Assembly (NCBI GenBank): GCA_039566865.1
Contig: CM076947.1
Coordinates: 19,345,501 to 19,409,500, forward strand
Source of the DNA: Aurelia coerulea
Taxonomy: Eukaryota > Cnidaria > Scyphozoa > Semaeostomeae > Ulmaridae
DNA: 64,000 bases
Reading direction: 5' to 3'
A program made the position numbers and the translations under genes. Positions 1 to 10,807 of the stretch are shown here, in pieces. The notes beneath the pieces are model-generated. The model saw only the letters and a list, made by a program, of their open reading frames with translations. It was not told the DNA's origin and did not search any database. How positions within the stretch are numbered: the stretch's first letter is position 1; every line of letters starts with the position of its first letter.

Positions 1-530
1 TAGTTTCATATGGTTTCGTACGGATATTTATGGTTTCTAATAAATTAACTAATTAAATAATGAAAATTTGATTCAATGCAAAATTGTTAGCTCAATAATT
101 ATGATTTAAAACCATTAATTTCGCATATTATTGGTGAAATCAAGTACCTTCATCGTTATTTGAGGTAATTCCATCAGTTTTGTATGAAAAATTACTCATT
201 CATTAGGAATATGACGTCATAAAGATTGATGACGTCATAGAAATAATAAACTGCTGATGTCAGCAAATATGAATAAATTATATATCAAATGAAAGTACTC
301 ATCGAGATGAATCGAATGGTATATATATTGTTGAGATTTAGTAACAAAGGAAGAAATTAGAGCCGTTTTAAAGAATTTCTTTGTGACCACTCTCCAAATA
401 TGGGCATGTGGTGGTCACGTGGTCAAACAATAGGTATTGAAATTTCTATTTTCTGATTGCCAACTAAATTTTAGGAAAAGTCAAGAAGTTTCAGCATTGT
501 AGGTTGCATCGTTTGGGAGCTATTAAAAAA
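1..530. other. Unassigned AT-rich sequence
   Basis: I see no coding frame with domain-like content here. The sequence is AT-rich. It opens with a few loose TATGGTTTC-like words resembling the short repeats found at 45.6-45.8 kb, and it contains two CRE-like words (listed separately). Confidence 0.5.
212..237. promoter_or_regulatory. Pair of CRE-like palindromes
   Basis: Two perfect TGACGTCA words lie at 212-219 and 230-237, 18 bp apart. This octamer is the known binding site of CREB/ATF bZIP factors. No gene start is visible nearby, so a regulatory role is only a possibility; the pair could be chance or part of an old repeat. Confidence 0.25.
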
Positions 531-888
531 AATCCGATAGGGGGGGCGAAAAACGCCCCCCCCCCCGGTTAAAATAGGGTTAACTGATATTTTTGGGTTG
601 CCTCGAAATTTCTCGGGCTGACCCCCCTCCCCCAGTATGCTAATGTGCTGAGTACCCACAGGGAGCCCCCATAAATAGTAGTAGAAAGCAAACGAAATGC
701 GGCTTCTGCGAGTAAGACACAGCAAAAGCGGCATATTTTCTCCCCTGTTTTTCCCCTCTCCTCTGCAAAGTGCACATTGATCCTCCACAGATGCAGCTTT
801 TGCGTGTCTCACTCGCAGAAGCCGCATTTCGTTTGCTTTCTACTACTTTTTATGGGGGCTCCCTGTGGAGTACCCCCTGGGTTTCGGA
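531..888 (-). mobile_element. Disrupted G-run element related to the one at 39148
   Basis: Read on the minus strand, this segment opens with CCCAGGGGGTACTC. After an interruption it continues with the CTCAGCACATTAGCATAC, G-run, CAGCCCGAGAAATTTC and CCCAAAAATATCAG words that also open the element at 39148-39499. The minus-strand distal side (about 531-570) is a G-run/C-run hairpin rather than a clean terminal repeat, so that end is uncertain. A foldback element (657-867) has landed in its terminal repeat. By its relatives it belongs with non-autonomous elements that make 8-bp duplications (hAT-like). Confidence 0.6.
657..867. mobile_element. Foldback MITE inside the G-run element
   Basis: The arms are about 77 bp (657-733 and 791-867) and nearly perfectly inverted, beginning CACAGGGAGCCCCC on each side, around a ~57-bp loop. 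GAGTACC is directly repeated at 650-656 and 868-874. That is a 7-8-bp target duplication inside the host element's terminal repeat, which fixes the order of insertion: the foldback came later. Short coding-like frames across the arms are artefacts of the palindrome. Confidence 0.75.
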
Positions 889-1754
889 CAGTAGGTGTAG
901 GTTCACGATGCAGGATGTGCCAGGGTCTCAGCACAAAACGCGGACTTTATAAAATTAAAATACGAATACATATGGATTAAAATACATATGAATATGAACA
1001 TGTATTCAGTCTTGTGCCAGGATTGAACTGGACTTGCTCCAAGTCTCGCTCTTGATCAATAAATACGGGAGGGGAAAGGAGGAAAAATGGGAGGACACGG
1101 GGAAAGGAAGAAAGAAAGAAAGGGAAGGAGAGTTCCCCTTTCTCTTCCTCAGTGGAGCCTGGAAATGAGTAAGCAAAAAGAGCCTGGATCGAGCTGGTTG
1201 TTGTTATTGCTCGTTATTGCTTGTCAATGTCAAGATGGCGTACTGATATTGCTTGTAGGAAACATTGCTGTTGGCTGTTGCCTTACCTGCCCGGCCTTTC
1301 TTTGTCTGAAAGACGAAAGGAAAATAGAGAAATAACATAGCAGAAGGCTGTTGGTAAGATTCCTTCATGTTTGATTACTTAAATGATCCGTATAAAAGTA
1401 CCACACATGCTCGTTTTTTTGCGCTGCGTGCGGACGCAGAATCACAATGAATGACTCAATTTTCAGGGAGAGGAAGGTTGAACGGATGACGATTGGAGCT
1501 TGTCGAAGTTGCAAGTCGTTTTCACAATATTTCACAAACTCTAAGTGTTACAAAAAAGTTTGTTGTCTTGAAATGCCCTTGGCATTGAGAAAACCAGGGT
1601 AGCAATTTTTATGTCTTCCTGATGACTGGACTGTCAGTTAGAAACTCGCCCGAACGCCAACGGGAGACCCGTCTCTTGAACGGGGGGCCCGTCTCTTGGA
1701 CGGGGGACCGTCTCCTGAACAGGAAACTGATCTATGAAAACTGTTGAGGCTATA
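875..1754. other. Unassigned sequence
   Basis: No gene is supported. At 1075-1120 there is a purine-rich GGAAAGGAGG-type run. At 1660-1725 there are three diverged copies of a C/G-rich ~20-bp word of the type GAGACCCGTCTCTTGAAC. The frame at 1087-1335 has a hydrophobic middle but no splice or domain support. Confidence 0.4.
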
Positions 1755-2192
1755 GTGCAGTTTAGCGGGCGGCATTCAAATGTTGTGTTGCCAGGGTGAA
1801 TCTCTCCATTGCTCTGTGCCGAATATTTCCGAGTGTAATGACTTCGTTGCGGCAGGGTACGCAAGAATAATTGATATCTATTGTTTAATACAATGAGACA
1901 TTGAATTGCCCATTGTTTTCAGCCTCTTTCTACGCCAGAAATGTGCACCAAAATCAGATGATTCTTTCCCTGCGCTGAAGATCTTCCGAAAATAGGCACT
2001 CAGATTCACCCTGGTTGTATTGTTGTTTGTCATACAGTAAGGGTTAGTTTCAGAAAAAGCGTTTTCGGTGTAATTTAGCATTAATTAGGGTAAGTTTGGG
2101 TTAGAGGGGTAAGTTAGCGTTGGGGTTAGGGTTATTGTTAGTTAGGGTTAGGATTGGAATATGACCATTTAGCGCCGCCCGCTAAACTGCAC
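1755..2192. mobile_element. Short TIR element (19-bp TIR)
   Basis: GTGCAGTTTAGCGGGCGGC at 1755-1773 recurs inverted and perfect at 2174-2192, enclosing about 440 bp. This is the form of a MITE. I could not find a clear target duplication, so the superfamily is left open. The interior holds a telomere-like stretch (listed separately) and no gene. Confidence 0.6.
2083..2160 (+). repeat. Degenerate telomere-like (TTAGGG)n stretch
   Basis: The run contains several TTAGGG or near-TTAGGG words (TTAGGGTAAG, GGGGTTAGGG, AGTTAGGGTTAGG), irregularly spaced. TTAGGG is the telomere repeat of most animals, including cnidarians. It sits inside the 1755-2192 element, so it was probably carried or generated by that element and is not a relic chromosome end. 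Confidence 0.5.
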
Positions 2193-3299
2193 TCGTCCCA
2201 CTGTTGGTTTCAGGTCCCCTAAATGGAAGACAAATGCAAAAAATCCAGTTTTGAGAATGAAAAAGTCTCCGGGGCGGTTTCTTGCATCAATTTTTTAAAT
2301 CTATGCCACAAAATACAGGGGGTTTACGAAAAAATTTATGTCACCGTGTTCTATTTTTCCTCAAAATGAAGGGTATCGTCTATGATGTCACATCCATTGT
2401 CTTCCATTGTTTTCTTTCTGTTGTGTTTCAAGGTTGAGCAAAGCCTTTTAATGCATGGGGAGAGGGGTTTCTCTGCCAAATTTTGCAGAAAATTTACAGT
2501 ATTGTGTTGCAGTTAAATGACACAAACCAAATAGTTTTTAGATGGTCGCCGTTGCTTGATCTTGTTCCTGACTTGATGTATTAAAAAAGTTTATTATCTT
2601 GGTTGGTTCATTTGGCTGCTGCTTCCTACGTTGTTGTGCTCTCTGGTTCTAATGTGTACAATGTGTTACATGCATAAAAAATTTGCAGCTATCCTAATTT
2701 GAGCGAAGCTCTCCTTTGCAGTGGCAGAATTTTGTTTCACACGGTGAAATAGCTTTTTTTACATGCTGAATCCGATGAATCCGTTTTTGTTGGATGCCCA
2801 AGCTATCAAATTTCACTAACCGATCGGAATATGTTAGTACATTTACTAGTTGATGGCTTGTCTACTGATCTATCTCTTAGTCACTTTTAGATCGGTTAGT
2901 CAATTATGAATCTAGATCTTTTACCGGACTGTGAACAGCTCATGATTGGTGTTGCTTATTCGTTATTAACCATTCGTTATTAACCTGTTTGTTAACCGTT
3001 TGTTTGAACATATCTGAATTTTAGTTATTTTTGCCAAGGTTTCATCCAAAAATTTACCTGTGATCAGTTAGCGGCATACTTCTTGCTTCCCTCCCTCCCC
3101 TTCCTTAGCAGAATCATTTTGTTCTATTATATCATTCTTAAAAAACGCCAGTTTCAAAGTGTATCCCTTTATTATATATGGGCCTAAATTGACCGCTCAT
3201 TGGATTGCAGTACCTTTTGAAGGAAATCCAGCAAAGGTGCAAAAATCATTGTGTATAGCGCATAAAATTGAGCCTTACATTTTCTTGATCCAGGCTTCC
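2193..3299. other. Unassigned sequence
   Basis: No supported gene, RNA or repeat was seen. Around 2947-2990 there is a local direct repeat of CATTCGTTATTAACC/GTTATTAACC words. Confidence 0.4.
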
Positions 3300-3303
3300 T
3301 TAA

Positions 3304-5807
3304 ACACGCCCGACAACACCAAGCCTGAATTCTGACGTCACTTCCGGCCTCTCTTGCAAGAAAGCTGTGGCGCGAAAGTAAAATTTTGTGATAAATGGCG
3401 TCAGCAGGCGTCCCAAGTGTCCCAAAGCAAAATATCGAGATATAACGCAATAGCTGTATCTTCGCTCCTTCAAGTTCTTTGAGCATTTTGGACTCGGAGC
3501 TTCTTGGTTTTTCATATTTTTCAAAGGCCGTGAACAACTCTGTTTACAAACTCGGGATTCAGCACAGCAGGTAAGCAGACTTTATCATAAATTTAACGTT
3601 TGTCCTTTGTTTCATGGAAATTTTGTTGAAAGTTTTGGATTCCTCGATGTCGTTTTGTCCTATTTTGCCACCTTTCGCCAATTGTTGACGAAATAAACTT
3701 GTCTTTTTCTCGTCTTGAACTTCGGCTTGCAGTTTCAAGAAAATGAACTTTTGTTGGCCTAAATTTAACCGAAATTTTTTCAAACTCCAATATTTTCTAA
3801 ACTAAGACAGGAATTCTCATTTTGGAGATATAACGCAATAGCTGTAAGCATCTAGTTTCTAGAAATGTTGCCTGTTTTGCTGTAGCCTTTGCCGGTTTCC
3901 TACAATTTTCAAAGGCAATTTTTCCTCGAGAGCCATGACTATTTAATCTTCGTTAACTTTACGTCCTTCCTTTTACAAACTTGTCTGCTTTTTAGTCAGA
4001 AAACAAACGTTAACCTTGGTTGAATGTATCACTTTCGAACTTAATCTGATGTTTTCAGAAATGAAAGTATTTTAGAGTACTTGCTAGCTGTTTTGGCCAC
4101 CAGAGCAATGAGAATAATAACAAAACTTTGACTTCGCTCTCAGAGAACTTTTCGTCGGGTTTGGCCTAAATGTAAACAAACATAAAGTTGCATTGTTGCT
4201 TATTTTCTTCAAGACTAATGGGGAAGCTCTGACCTAGAAATAGGAGATTGGCTTACTAAAACAATGTGATCAATGCTACCTTGTACAAAAAATCATCAGC
4301 TTTGATTATTTTGCCTATAAATACGATAGCTTACTGCAATTATTTGCCCTTAAATCTGTTCTCTTTTCCTTGACCATGGTATCGCTGCTCTGATTTAAGT
4401 TTGCAAAGACATCTCCTATTTTGATTTGCTGCTCTTTTTTGTACATGCAATTCTCTATGAGACAGAGTGAATTTGCTATGCAGCAAACGTTTTTAGTAGA
4501 AATAATATTGTCTCTGTTTTATTTTAGGACCCAAACAGAACAAGATTATCCTTTATCAATCAAGCCCAACCTTGAAGCAGCATTTGACAACAACCACGAA
4601 AGACTGCAATTCTTGCTTTTTCAATGCCTGAAGACTGATGCAAAACTGATGGAACATGACTGTTGCAAACAAAGCATTCAATGAAAAACAATATTATGAT
4701 ATATATAAAAAAATTTGAGCAATCCAATAATTGATACTCTGATGATTTTACTCTGATAATAGGAAGATGGTAAGATAATAGCAATTGAATCATCACAAAA
4801 TTGAAATTTTAATGCTTCCAATCCTGAAACAGTCCGAACCTTATTCTGAATTTGATCTGCAAAGACAATTGTTTGCAAAGACAAAGACAAAGCTCGCCCG
4901 TTTCACCCTGTAGCCCCTACTGCCATGCTTATTCATGGGTTTCTGAAAATTACCAAAAAAGCAGTTACTGCCATTGTCCATTCAGAAATAGTCATTGCAA
5001 TTTCGATAGACAGCATCCTTCCCTATCTTGCTTGTCTGTGAGTTTTTAGAGCCAACAAGAGAAGATTTCCAGACTGCATTGAGTTGCTCCATCATTGACA
5101 GGAACTTGCCCAGTACAAATAACATATTTTCTATAATTTGCTATCCATTTGTCCATCAAAGTTCTTGACATCCCTTTATGCAAAATGGCTACCATCATAA
5201 ACAAAACGATTTTAGTTCTTGATCCATAAATATCCGAGTTCTTTCGTTGGAAGCTGCTTCTTCTTGTCTCTTTCTTTCTGGCGGGTTGGAGACTTATTTG
5301 AAAACATGAAAGCATCTCTTGTCCTTCACTGGCAGTAAAAGGATCGCTAGTGCTCTGCAAATTGGCTTATTGCTTCGTTTCGTTCAGAATTAAAAAGTTT
5401 CCTTGAAAGCAAGTAGCAAGCAGACCACGCCGCTTCAAAACAATTTCTACGATCTACGGCATTTTCCAAATGTCATGGTTTTCAAGGCGCTGTTTACGGC
5501 ACCAAAAACAATGAATTCGAAAAATGTGCCCAAATACGGATGAAAATCTCTTAAAATAAGACCATCACTCCTGTCAAATTGCGTGGAGTTTACCAGGAAG
5601 TTTAAATCAAAACGATTTTAGTTTTAAACATTTCTTAGATAAATTCACTACCTTTTAAGATTAAATTAACGCGGAAAAATCACACTGCATCACTGCAAGA
5701 AGATTTCAAAGTCGACGAAAATATTCACTTCCGGTCATTTTCCTATACATTTGTATAGGGGCATCAAAGCGAGGCTGAACTCCTCGAGAAAGGTGTTGTC
5801 GGGCGTG
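3304..5807. mobile_element. Candidate ~2.5-kb TTAA-flanked element
   Basis: CACGCCCGACAACACC near 3305 recurs inverted at about 5792-5807. Both ends abut TTAA (3300-3303 and 5808-5811), as in piggyBac- or Kolobok-type target choice. Just inside both ends are CACTTCCGG-type words (ETS-like). Inside, AGATATAACGCAATAGCTGT is directly repeated near 3438 and 3827. A frame at about 4527-4684 follows a good acceptor (TTTATTTTAG) and runs to a stop, but I do not recognise the peptide. The minus frame at 5046-5360 is likewise unrecognised. The short TIR and TTAA could coincide by chance, so confidence is moderate. Confidence 0.5.
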
Positions 5808-5811
5808 TTAA

Positions 5812-6731
5812 AGTTCCACAAATGATCACTTAACAAATTTTTATGAAACCCCCTCGCCCTTAGCGGCCAAATGCTGTGAATCGATCACAAGTGGATTTTG
5901 GATGACCCCCAATGTGTTCATCAATTTGAGCACATTGAAATTTGACAGTGAAGAAAGATCCGTTCCATTACCAGCATCAGTGAAAAATTACTGAATCAGG
6001 GTTGCCAGGTGCCTGAAATTGTTTGCGGCCAAAAATGTTATGGTTCACAGCCAAATATGGCCAACCAAGCGTACTGTTCAAAAACAGCCAAATTTTTGCA
6101 ATTATGTGCAGTAATACTGTACTAAGAATGATGGGCCAGGTGAATTCCGTGGAAGTCGCATAAAACATAGATACTATTTGTCTCTTATAAACAACAGCTT
6201 GAGAGGAATCAAAATTATCGGCGGATTTTTGGTTTGATTTGCAATTTACCGAAAATCTAAAAGCGCCATATTTGTGTCTGTTCAATAGCCCATGGTCAAA
6301 CGCAACATGGTAGTACAAAGACAGGTCTGCGGTTTGCTTTTAAGGAGAAAGTTTATTGTCTGTAAAGTGTACAGTACAACTAGCCCCACTTGTGTGCACA
6401 CATGTCTATTTTGAGTCATACACCTAGCAATGTTCTCAAACTTGTATGCAATATTAGCATTTGTTTTATGATGTGTTGAGTTTAAACCTTACAACCATTG
6501 GTTTATGAATGTGTTCAATTTACCCAAGTAGCTTTTGAACTATATTCTACCTGAAACTTGTACGAACTACGCTGTACCATCTACTAAATCATTGTAAAAT
6601 AAACACAGTTCGCAGGAAGTTTGGACGAAATCTTTGCCGTTCCCAGGAAGAAGAAAATTCTGACAGCATCTGCATTTCAGTTTTTTGGTTGTACTTACTT
6701 TAAATGTATGTCTTTCACCAGGTATGGTAAA
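5812..6731. other. Upstream region of the DUF3990 gene
   Basis: No conserved coding frame. Just before the gene start at 6732 there is a pyrimidine-rich acceptor-like GTCTTTCACCAG ending near 6720. It suggests a 5' untranslated or short coding exon somewhere upstream that I could not place. Confidence 0.4.
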
Positions 6732-8081
6732 ATGGCTTGCCTAACTCAAATAATCGTCAGGAAACCAGACATCATCTTAGAAGCAACAAGCACTCTGTTG
6801 AGCAACATTACAACAATTAATGCAAACAATATCTCAAAACTAAGACAACTCAAAGAAATTCTTTTGGTATGTTCAGCAATTTTTCAAGAAAATTTAGAGT
6901 TGATTAAACGGGGCACAGATGTTGGTTCAGACCAATGTGTTATCATGAATGCCAAGAAAGAGATTGATATATTGATAAGGAATTTAAATCCCGAAGATCT
7001 TCGTAAAATTGTGGCTTTTGGCTGTGAAAATGCAGATCAGGAGAAAGTCCTGTGTACCATTTTTGCTCTTAATCAAAGCTTTGCTAAAAGACTCTCATCA
7101 TTAGGTGATTTCTTGCGCAACCACCAAACAGATCAATACTACCTGCAAGCATTTCTTGACAGCAAAATTTATCAATTTTCATCTGAAAATACAGATAATC
7201 AATCAGCATTAAGCAGCTTGTTACAAGCCGTTGGGTTTGATGATAATGGAACAAAATTCATTGAGGAATGGCTTGAGGAAAACCCATTGCGATGCCAACA
7301 ATCAGCTGAATACTGGATAAGGGTTTATTTAGATGAAATGTTTAAGAACGATGTTTTATTGAATGATGAAATCAAGAAGAGATATGTTCTTTGCAATGAT
7401 GTCCTTGGTAAGTGGGTTGGAGTTGAAACAGAGAGGTATGAAATTGTGACTAATAATTGTGATGATGATGATGATGATGATGATCAGCCAGTAACAATTG
7501 AAATACCTATTATAAATACAACTTTGGAGAATGCCTACTCAGTCACATGGAATGACAGTGTCATCAATAATGCAGAGGCTCATCCTAATTTGTGGTTCCA
7601 TGCTACCAACCATCATTCAGCTGACCATATAAGACTTAATGGTATAAACTTGAATTATGGCGCCCGAATGCAAGACTTTTCCAATTCAGGTGGATTTTAT
7701 TTAACTGACAGCTATGAGTATGCTTTAAAATGGGCTAAAGGGAAGTTCACAAGTGGCAAGCTGGCAGTGCTTGTGTTTGATCTTGATTTAGCGGAAATGG
7801 AATTCAGAGGAATGTACCTCAAAGATAGAGCAGTGGACTGGAAGCAGATTGTGTCCCTCAATCGTAATAACATGCAGAGGTCTGCTCTGACAAAAACGCT
7901 TCATAAGGAGTTTTCAAAAGCTGATTTTGTCCATGGCCCAATGAGCATAAATGCCTCTGGAGTGTGTAATAAAACATGGACAACAGATTTCCTTCACGAA
8001 GAAATGCTACAATTGTGTGTAAAGAGTGATGCTCTTGCCTCAAAGCTTTCAAACAACATTGGAGGTATCATTTTCTTGTGA
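6732..8081 (+). CDS. DUF3990 / ADP-ribosyltransferase-fold protein
   Basis: I chose the ATG at 6732 (context AAAATGG, just downstream of an acceptor-like CACCAG), giving 449 aa. The open frame extends further upstream without a better start. Residues ~1-280 are helical-looking and unrecognised, with an eight-Asp tract near 243-250 encoded by a GAT run. Residues ~288-400 match the DUF3990 pattern of the ADP-ribosyltransferase clan: WFHATN (H290), an NGI segment, GGFYLTD (Y323), KWAKGK, a VLVFDLD strand, W-x2-IVSLNR, then DFVHGP. In this fold the His and Tyr hold NAD; the third catalytic residue is not evident, so activity is uncertain. The target is unknown. DUF3990 is common in bacteria and phages, which makes ancient transfer possible. 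No signal peptide or membrane segment is seen. Single terminal exon; AATAAA follows about 205 bp after the stop. Confidence 0.75.
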   Translation: MACLTQIIVRKPDIILEATSTLLSNITTINANNISKLRQLKEILLVCSAIFQENLELIKRGTDVGSDQCVIMNAKKEIDILIRNLNPEDLRKIVAFGCENADQEKVLCTIFALNQSFAKRLSSLGDFLRNHQTDQYYLQAFLDSKIYQFSSENTDNQSALSSLLQAVGFDDNGTKFIEEWLEENPLRCQQSAEYWIRVYLDEMFKNDVLLNDEIKKRYVLCNDVLGKWVGVETERYEIVTNNCDDDDDDDDQPVTIEIPIINTTLENAYSVTWNDSVINNAEAHPNLWFHATNHHSADHIRLNGINLNYGARMQDFSNSGGFYLTDSYEYALKWAKGKFTSGKLAVLVFDLDLAEMEFRGMYLKDRAVDWKQIVSLNRNNMQRSALTKTLHKEFSKADFVHGPMSINASGVCNKTWTTDFLHEEMLQLCVKSDALASKLSNNIGGIIFL

Positions 8082-8285
8082 TTTGAACGATAGCTTTTTG
8101 CCATAAAATATTAAGTGTGTGCCATGGACAGCTTTGTATGATAAAAGGGTGCTTCTTCTGTTTATATTAGTCCGTCTTTTTATGAAAGAAAAATTAAAGG
8201 GAATCCTTGTTGTTGTCCTTGACATGCATACTTTTTTCATGGTCCACTCCACCCCCGGCGTCAGCCTTGTATGCTATGAGGCTTT

Positions 8286-8291
8286 AATAAA
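8286..8291 (+). terminator. Polyadenylation signal AATAAA
   Basis: A canonical AATAAA hexamer lies about 205 bp past the stop codon of the DUF3990 gene on the same strand and is the likely 3' processing signal. Confidence 0.5.
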
Positions 8292-8948
8292 AAAGATGCT
8301 CCAAGGTTTTGCTGAATAGCAGATGAGTAAAATTTAATGACATGCGCTAAAATCAACTGGTTTTAACGTTTAATTACTATGCAATAGCTTATACCCATTA
8401 GATTTAAACGAATCGAATTCTTGTAAAAAAATCAACAGCCAGAGCCTTTCTCCTTGAGATTTCCATGTTTTCTGTCGCAAAATTCTCCAAAATTTAACTC
8501 CCACTATAGGAACACTTATAATTTGGGATTTGGGTATCAAAATGTCTCCTACGTGCTGTGATTGGGAAACTCAGTCCAACAGGGAGTATTCAGATTACGT
8601 AGGTGACTCAAATTAAGGCAAAAGAAACGGAGCCAACGCGCGACAATACCAACAACGATAAAAGCAATGTGGATTTCATATTGTATTCCAAAATATCGTA
8701 AACACCCAACATGATACGACATCAGGAAGAACAATCAGGGAAAAGCAAAGCAAAAAGGGAAGCAGGAGAACAATACTCGATGCGATGGTAAAGTGCAGCC
8801 TTGCAACTCCAGGGAGACTGCTGCAGCAACAGAAGAGCCCATTGAGGATGGCAAAGTGCAGGTTGGCGTAAATATCACTTTGTTTTCAGATATCAGTTAC
8901 CTTCTTTAACGAAATAAATTCTGGACCTTGATGCATTGAAAATATAAA
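8292..8948. other. Unassigned sequence
   Basis: No gene, RNA or terminal repeat was seen between the DUF3990 gene and the Harbinger-like copies. Confidence 0.4.
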
Positions 8949-8950
8949 GC

Positions 8951-9527
8951 CTGAAATACACTAGCCAATTTATTGGATTCAATTAATTGGACAATTTAAA
9001 CGCAAAAACTGGATGATACTTCTTCAACAAATTGAAACATCATCTTCAAAAGTTTGACGTTCAACTTTCATCCAACTTTTCCCCTTTGTGATTCTTAATC
9101 CCTTTTGCCCTTATGGCGCCGAGCGAAACCCTACGCCTAGTTTGGTACATTGTGCATTTCTTTTGGATAGGCGGATAGGAAGTGCAAGCTAACATCACTA
9201 ACATGGCCGCTAAAGCTCAGCGTATTTTACGATTTTATAAATTTATGGAAAGGAGAAAAAAGCTTGTATGTCAAATTCAACGAGGCTTAGGAGTTCGTCA
9301 AAATTTTCTGAGGACATTCTTAGAAACTTTTTGTACTCTTCTTCATCTTCAAGCCGAAATTCTTGCAATAGCGTACTTTCAATGCCAAGCTCATTTCTTT
9401 GACTTAACCCAAACAGATCTTGCCTTTTTTTCGCAACCTTTTTCGTGCTGCAGCATGCTCATAGTCAGAGTCCATTGTGCAATGAGAGACTTCCAAAAGA
9501 TCGTTTCAATTTATTGGATGAATGTAA
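8951..9527. mobile_element. PIF/Harbinger-like remnant, copy 1
   Basis: The left end CTGAAATACACTAGCCAATT is the same terminal repeat as copy 2 (9531). The subterminal sequence (ATTGGACAATTTAAACGC, CTTTCATCCAACTTTTCCC, ATGGCGCCGAGCGAAACCC) matches copy 2 over hundreds of bases. The minus strand at ~9290-9450 carries frameshifted pieces of the same transposase N-terminus. The right terminal repeat is missing; copy 2 begins exactly where it should lie. Confidence 0.65.
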
Positions 9528-9779
9528 AGGCTGAAATACACTATCCAATTTATTGGATTCAATTTATTCGATTCAATTAATTGGACAATGTAAACGCAAA
9601 AATTGGATGATATTTCCCAGTTTCAACAAATTGAAACCTCATTTTCAAAAGTTGGACGTGTTCAACTTTCATCCAACTTTTTCCCTTTGTGTTTCTTAAT
9701 CCCTATTGTCTTTATGGCGCCAAGCGAAACCCTACGCCTTGTTTCGTACTTGAGCATTTCTTCTGCATAGGCAGTGCAA

Positions 9780-10015
9780 GCTAACATGGCCGCTAAAGCG
9801 CAGCGTATTGAACTGACGGAAGATTTTATCAATTTATATTTTATCAGTTCGTCGAAATTCTCTGAGGACATTCTAAGAAACTTTTTGTACTCCTCGTCAT
9901 CTTCCAGCTGAAATTCTCGCAAAAGCGTACTTTCAATACTAAGCTCGTTTCTTCTGCTTAACCACGGCTTGACCCACACAGATCTTTGCCTTTTCTTTCG
10001 AGCCCTTTTTCGTTT
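9780..10015 (-). pseudogene. Harbinger transposase N-terminal fragment
   Basis: The minus frame contains VWVKPWLSRRNELS, then LEDDEEYKKFLRMSSENFDEL. This fits the conserved N-terminal block of PIF/Harbinger nucleases (W-x2-RW/PWL, then an EDE-x-Y-x2-FLRM helix). The catalytic DDE part is absent and the frame then runs into terminal sequence, so this is a non-functional remnant. No ATG opens it; upstream is a duplicated 44-bp block. Confidence 0.6.
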
Positions 10016-10088
10016 TTTACTCAAATTTGCAACTACGACAGCCGAACCCTTTTTCGTTTTTTACTCAAAATTTCAACTACGACAGCCG
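10003..10088. repeat. Two-copy 44-bp tandem duplication
   Basis: A unit beginning CCCTTTTTCGTTTTTTACTC and ending in ACTACGACAGCC is present twice in tandem with small differences, at the 5' side of the Harbinger fragment. Confidence 0.7.
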
Positions 10089-10611
10089 CTGCAGCAAACT
10101 CATGGTCAGAGTCCATTGCGAAATGAGAGACCCTTCCAAAAAATCGTTTCAATTTATTGGATGAATGTAAACAGAACTTCTCATCCAACTAATTGGAACA
10201 TCAAATTTTTCGAATCCAATAAATTGGATAGTGTATTTCAGGCTGACCTTATATATTTGAAATTTCTGACGACAATTTATAGAAAAAGGCTGACAATACA
10301 TATATGAATATATTTAACAGAATGTACAAGACCAAACTATATAAATATGTAAATAAAATAATAGAGCTTAAACGATTAGATCTTATAAATATAAAGTGCA
10401 TACTATAAGTTAGAAGATATAACGTCGATATGAATTGTACAACATATTTATATCCGATTTTAAAAATATATTTACAATCAAATCATATATTTTTTATAAT
10501 AGACTTTTGTCCCATATATGGCGGGGCATACTATTCCGCCGTTCTGTTCCATTTCGCGTGTCCTTTTGCGTTCCATGTTTTCGTAGGAGCCTGCTTTGTA
10601 GATCTTGAATC

Positions 10612-10807
10612 TTGGCTACAGGAGCCTGTCTTGAAGATCTTGAATCTGCCTCAGGTCTGTGGCATCATGATGTTTTGCAAATGCCTGAGGAAAGAGAAAC
10701 AGTTGTCGTTGATAGATCGGAAGAAAGAGGTGCGAATGCAAGAAATAAAGCTGATCACAGCAAGAAATATGAAGTAGCTACATATGAAGTATGCGACGAT
10801 TTCGGCG
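10612..10807 (+). other. Candidate coding exon, unassigned
   Basis: An open frame with an acidic, lysine-rich peptide (containing ERETVVVDRSEERG) ends at a good donor, GGCG|GTAAGA, at 10807/10808. A TGCCTCAG acceptor-like word lies near 10655. I recognise no domain and no partner exon nearby, so this is tentative. The rest of 10242-11118 shows nothing else. Confidence 0.25.

Larger units (their letters stand above)
9531..10241. mobile_element. PIF/Harbinger-like element, copy 2 (internally deleted)
   Basis: Inverted ends of ~30 bp begin CTGAAATACACTATCCAATT at 9531 and recur inverted, ending at 10241. The interior retains only the start of a transposase on the minus strand. Harbinger elements normally make 3-bp duplications; no clear TWA duplication is visible, perhaps because the left end arose by recombination with copy 1. 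Confidence 0.65.

Noticed and set aside
471..827. 118-codon minus frame and overlapping frames near 570-980
   Set aside because: They fall across G-runs and the 657-867 palindrome; similar peptides appear on both strands because of the inverted arms. No domain.
1087..1335. 82-codon plus frame with a hydrophobic stretch resembling a signal or membrane segment
   Set aside because: Simple-sequence start, no conserved features, no supporting splice or poly(A) signals.
5977..6318. 113-codon minus frame upstream of the DUF3990 gene
   Set aside because: No domain, no splice context, composition like the surrounding non-coding sequence.
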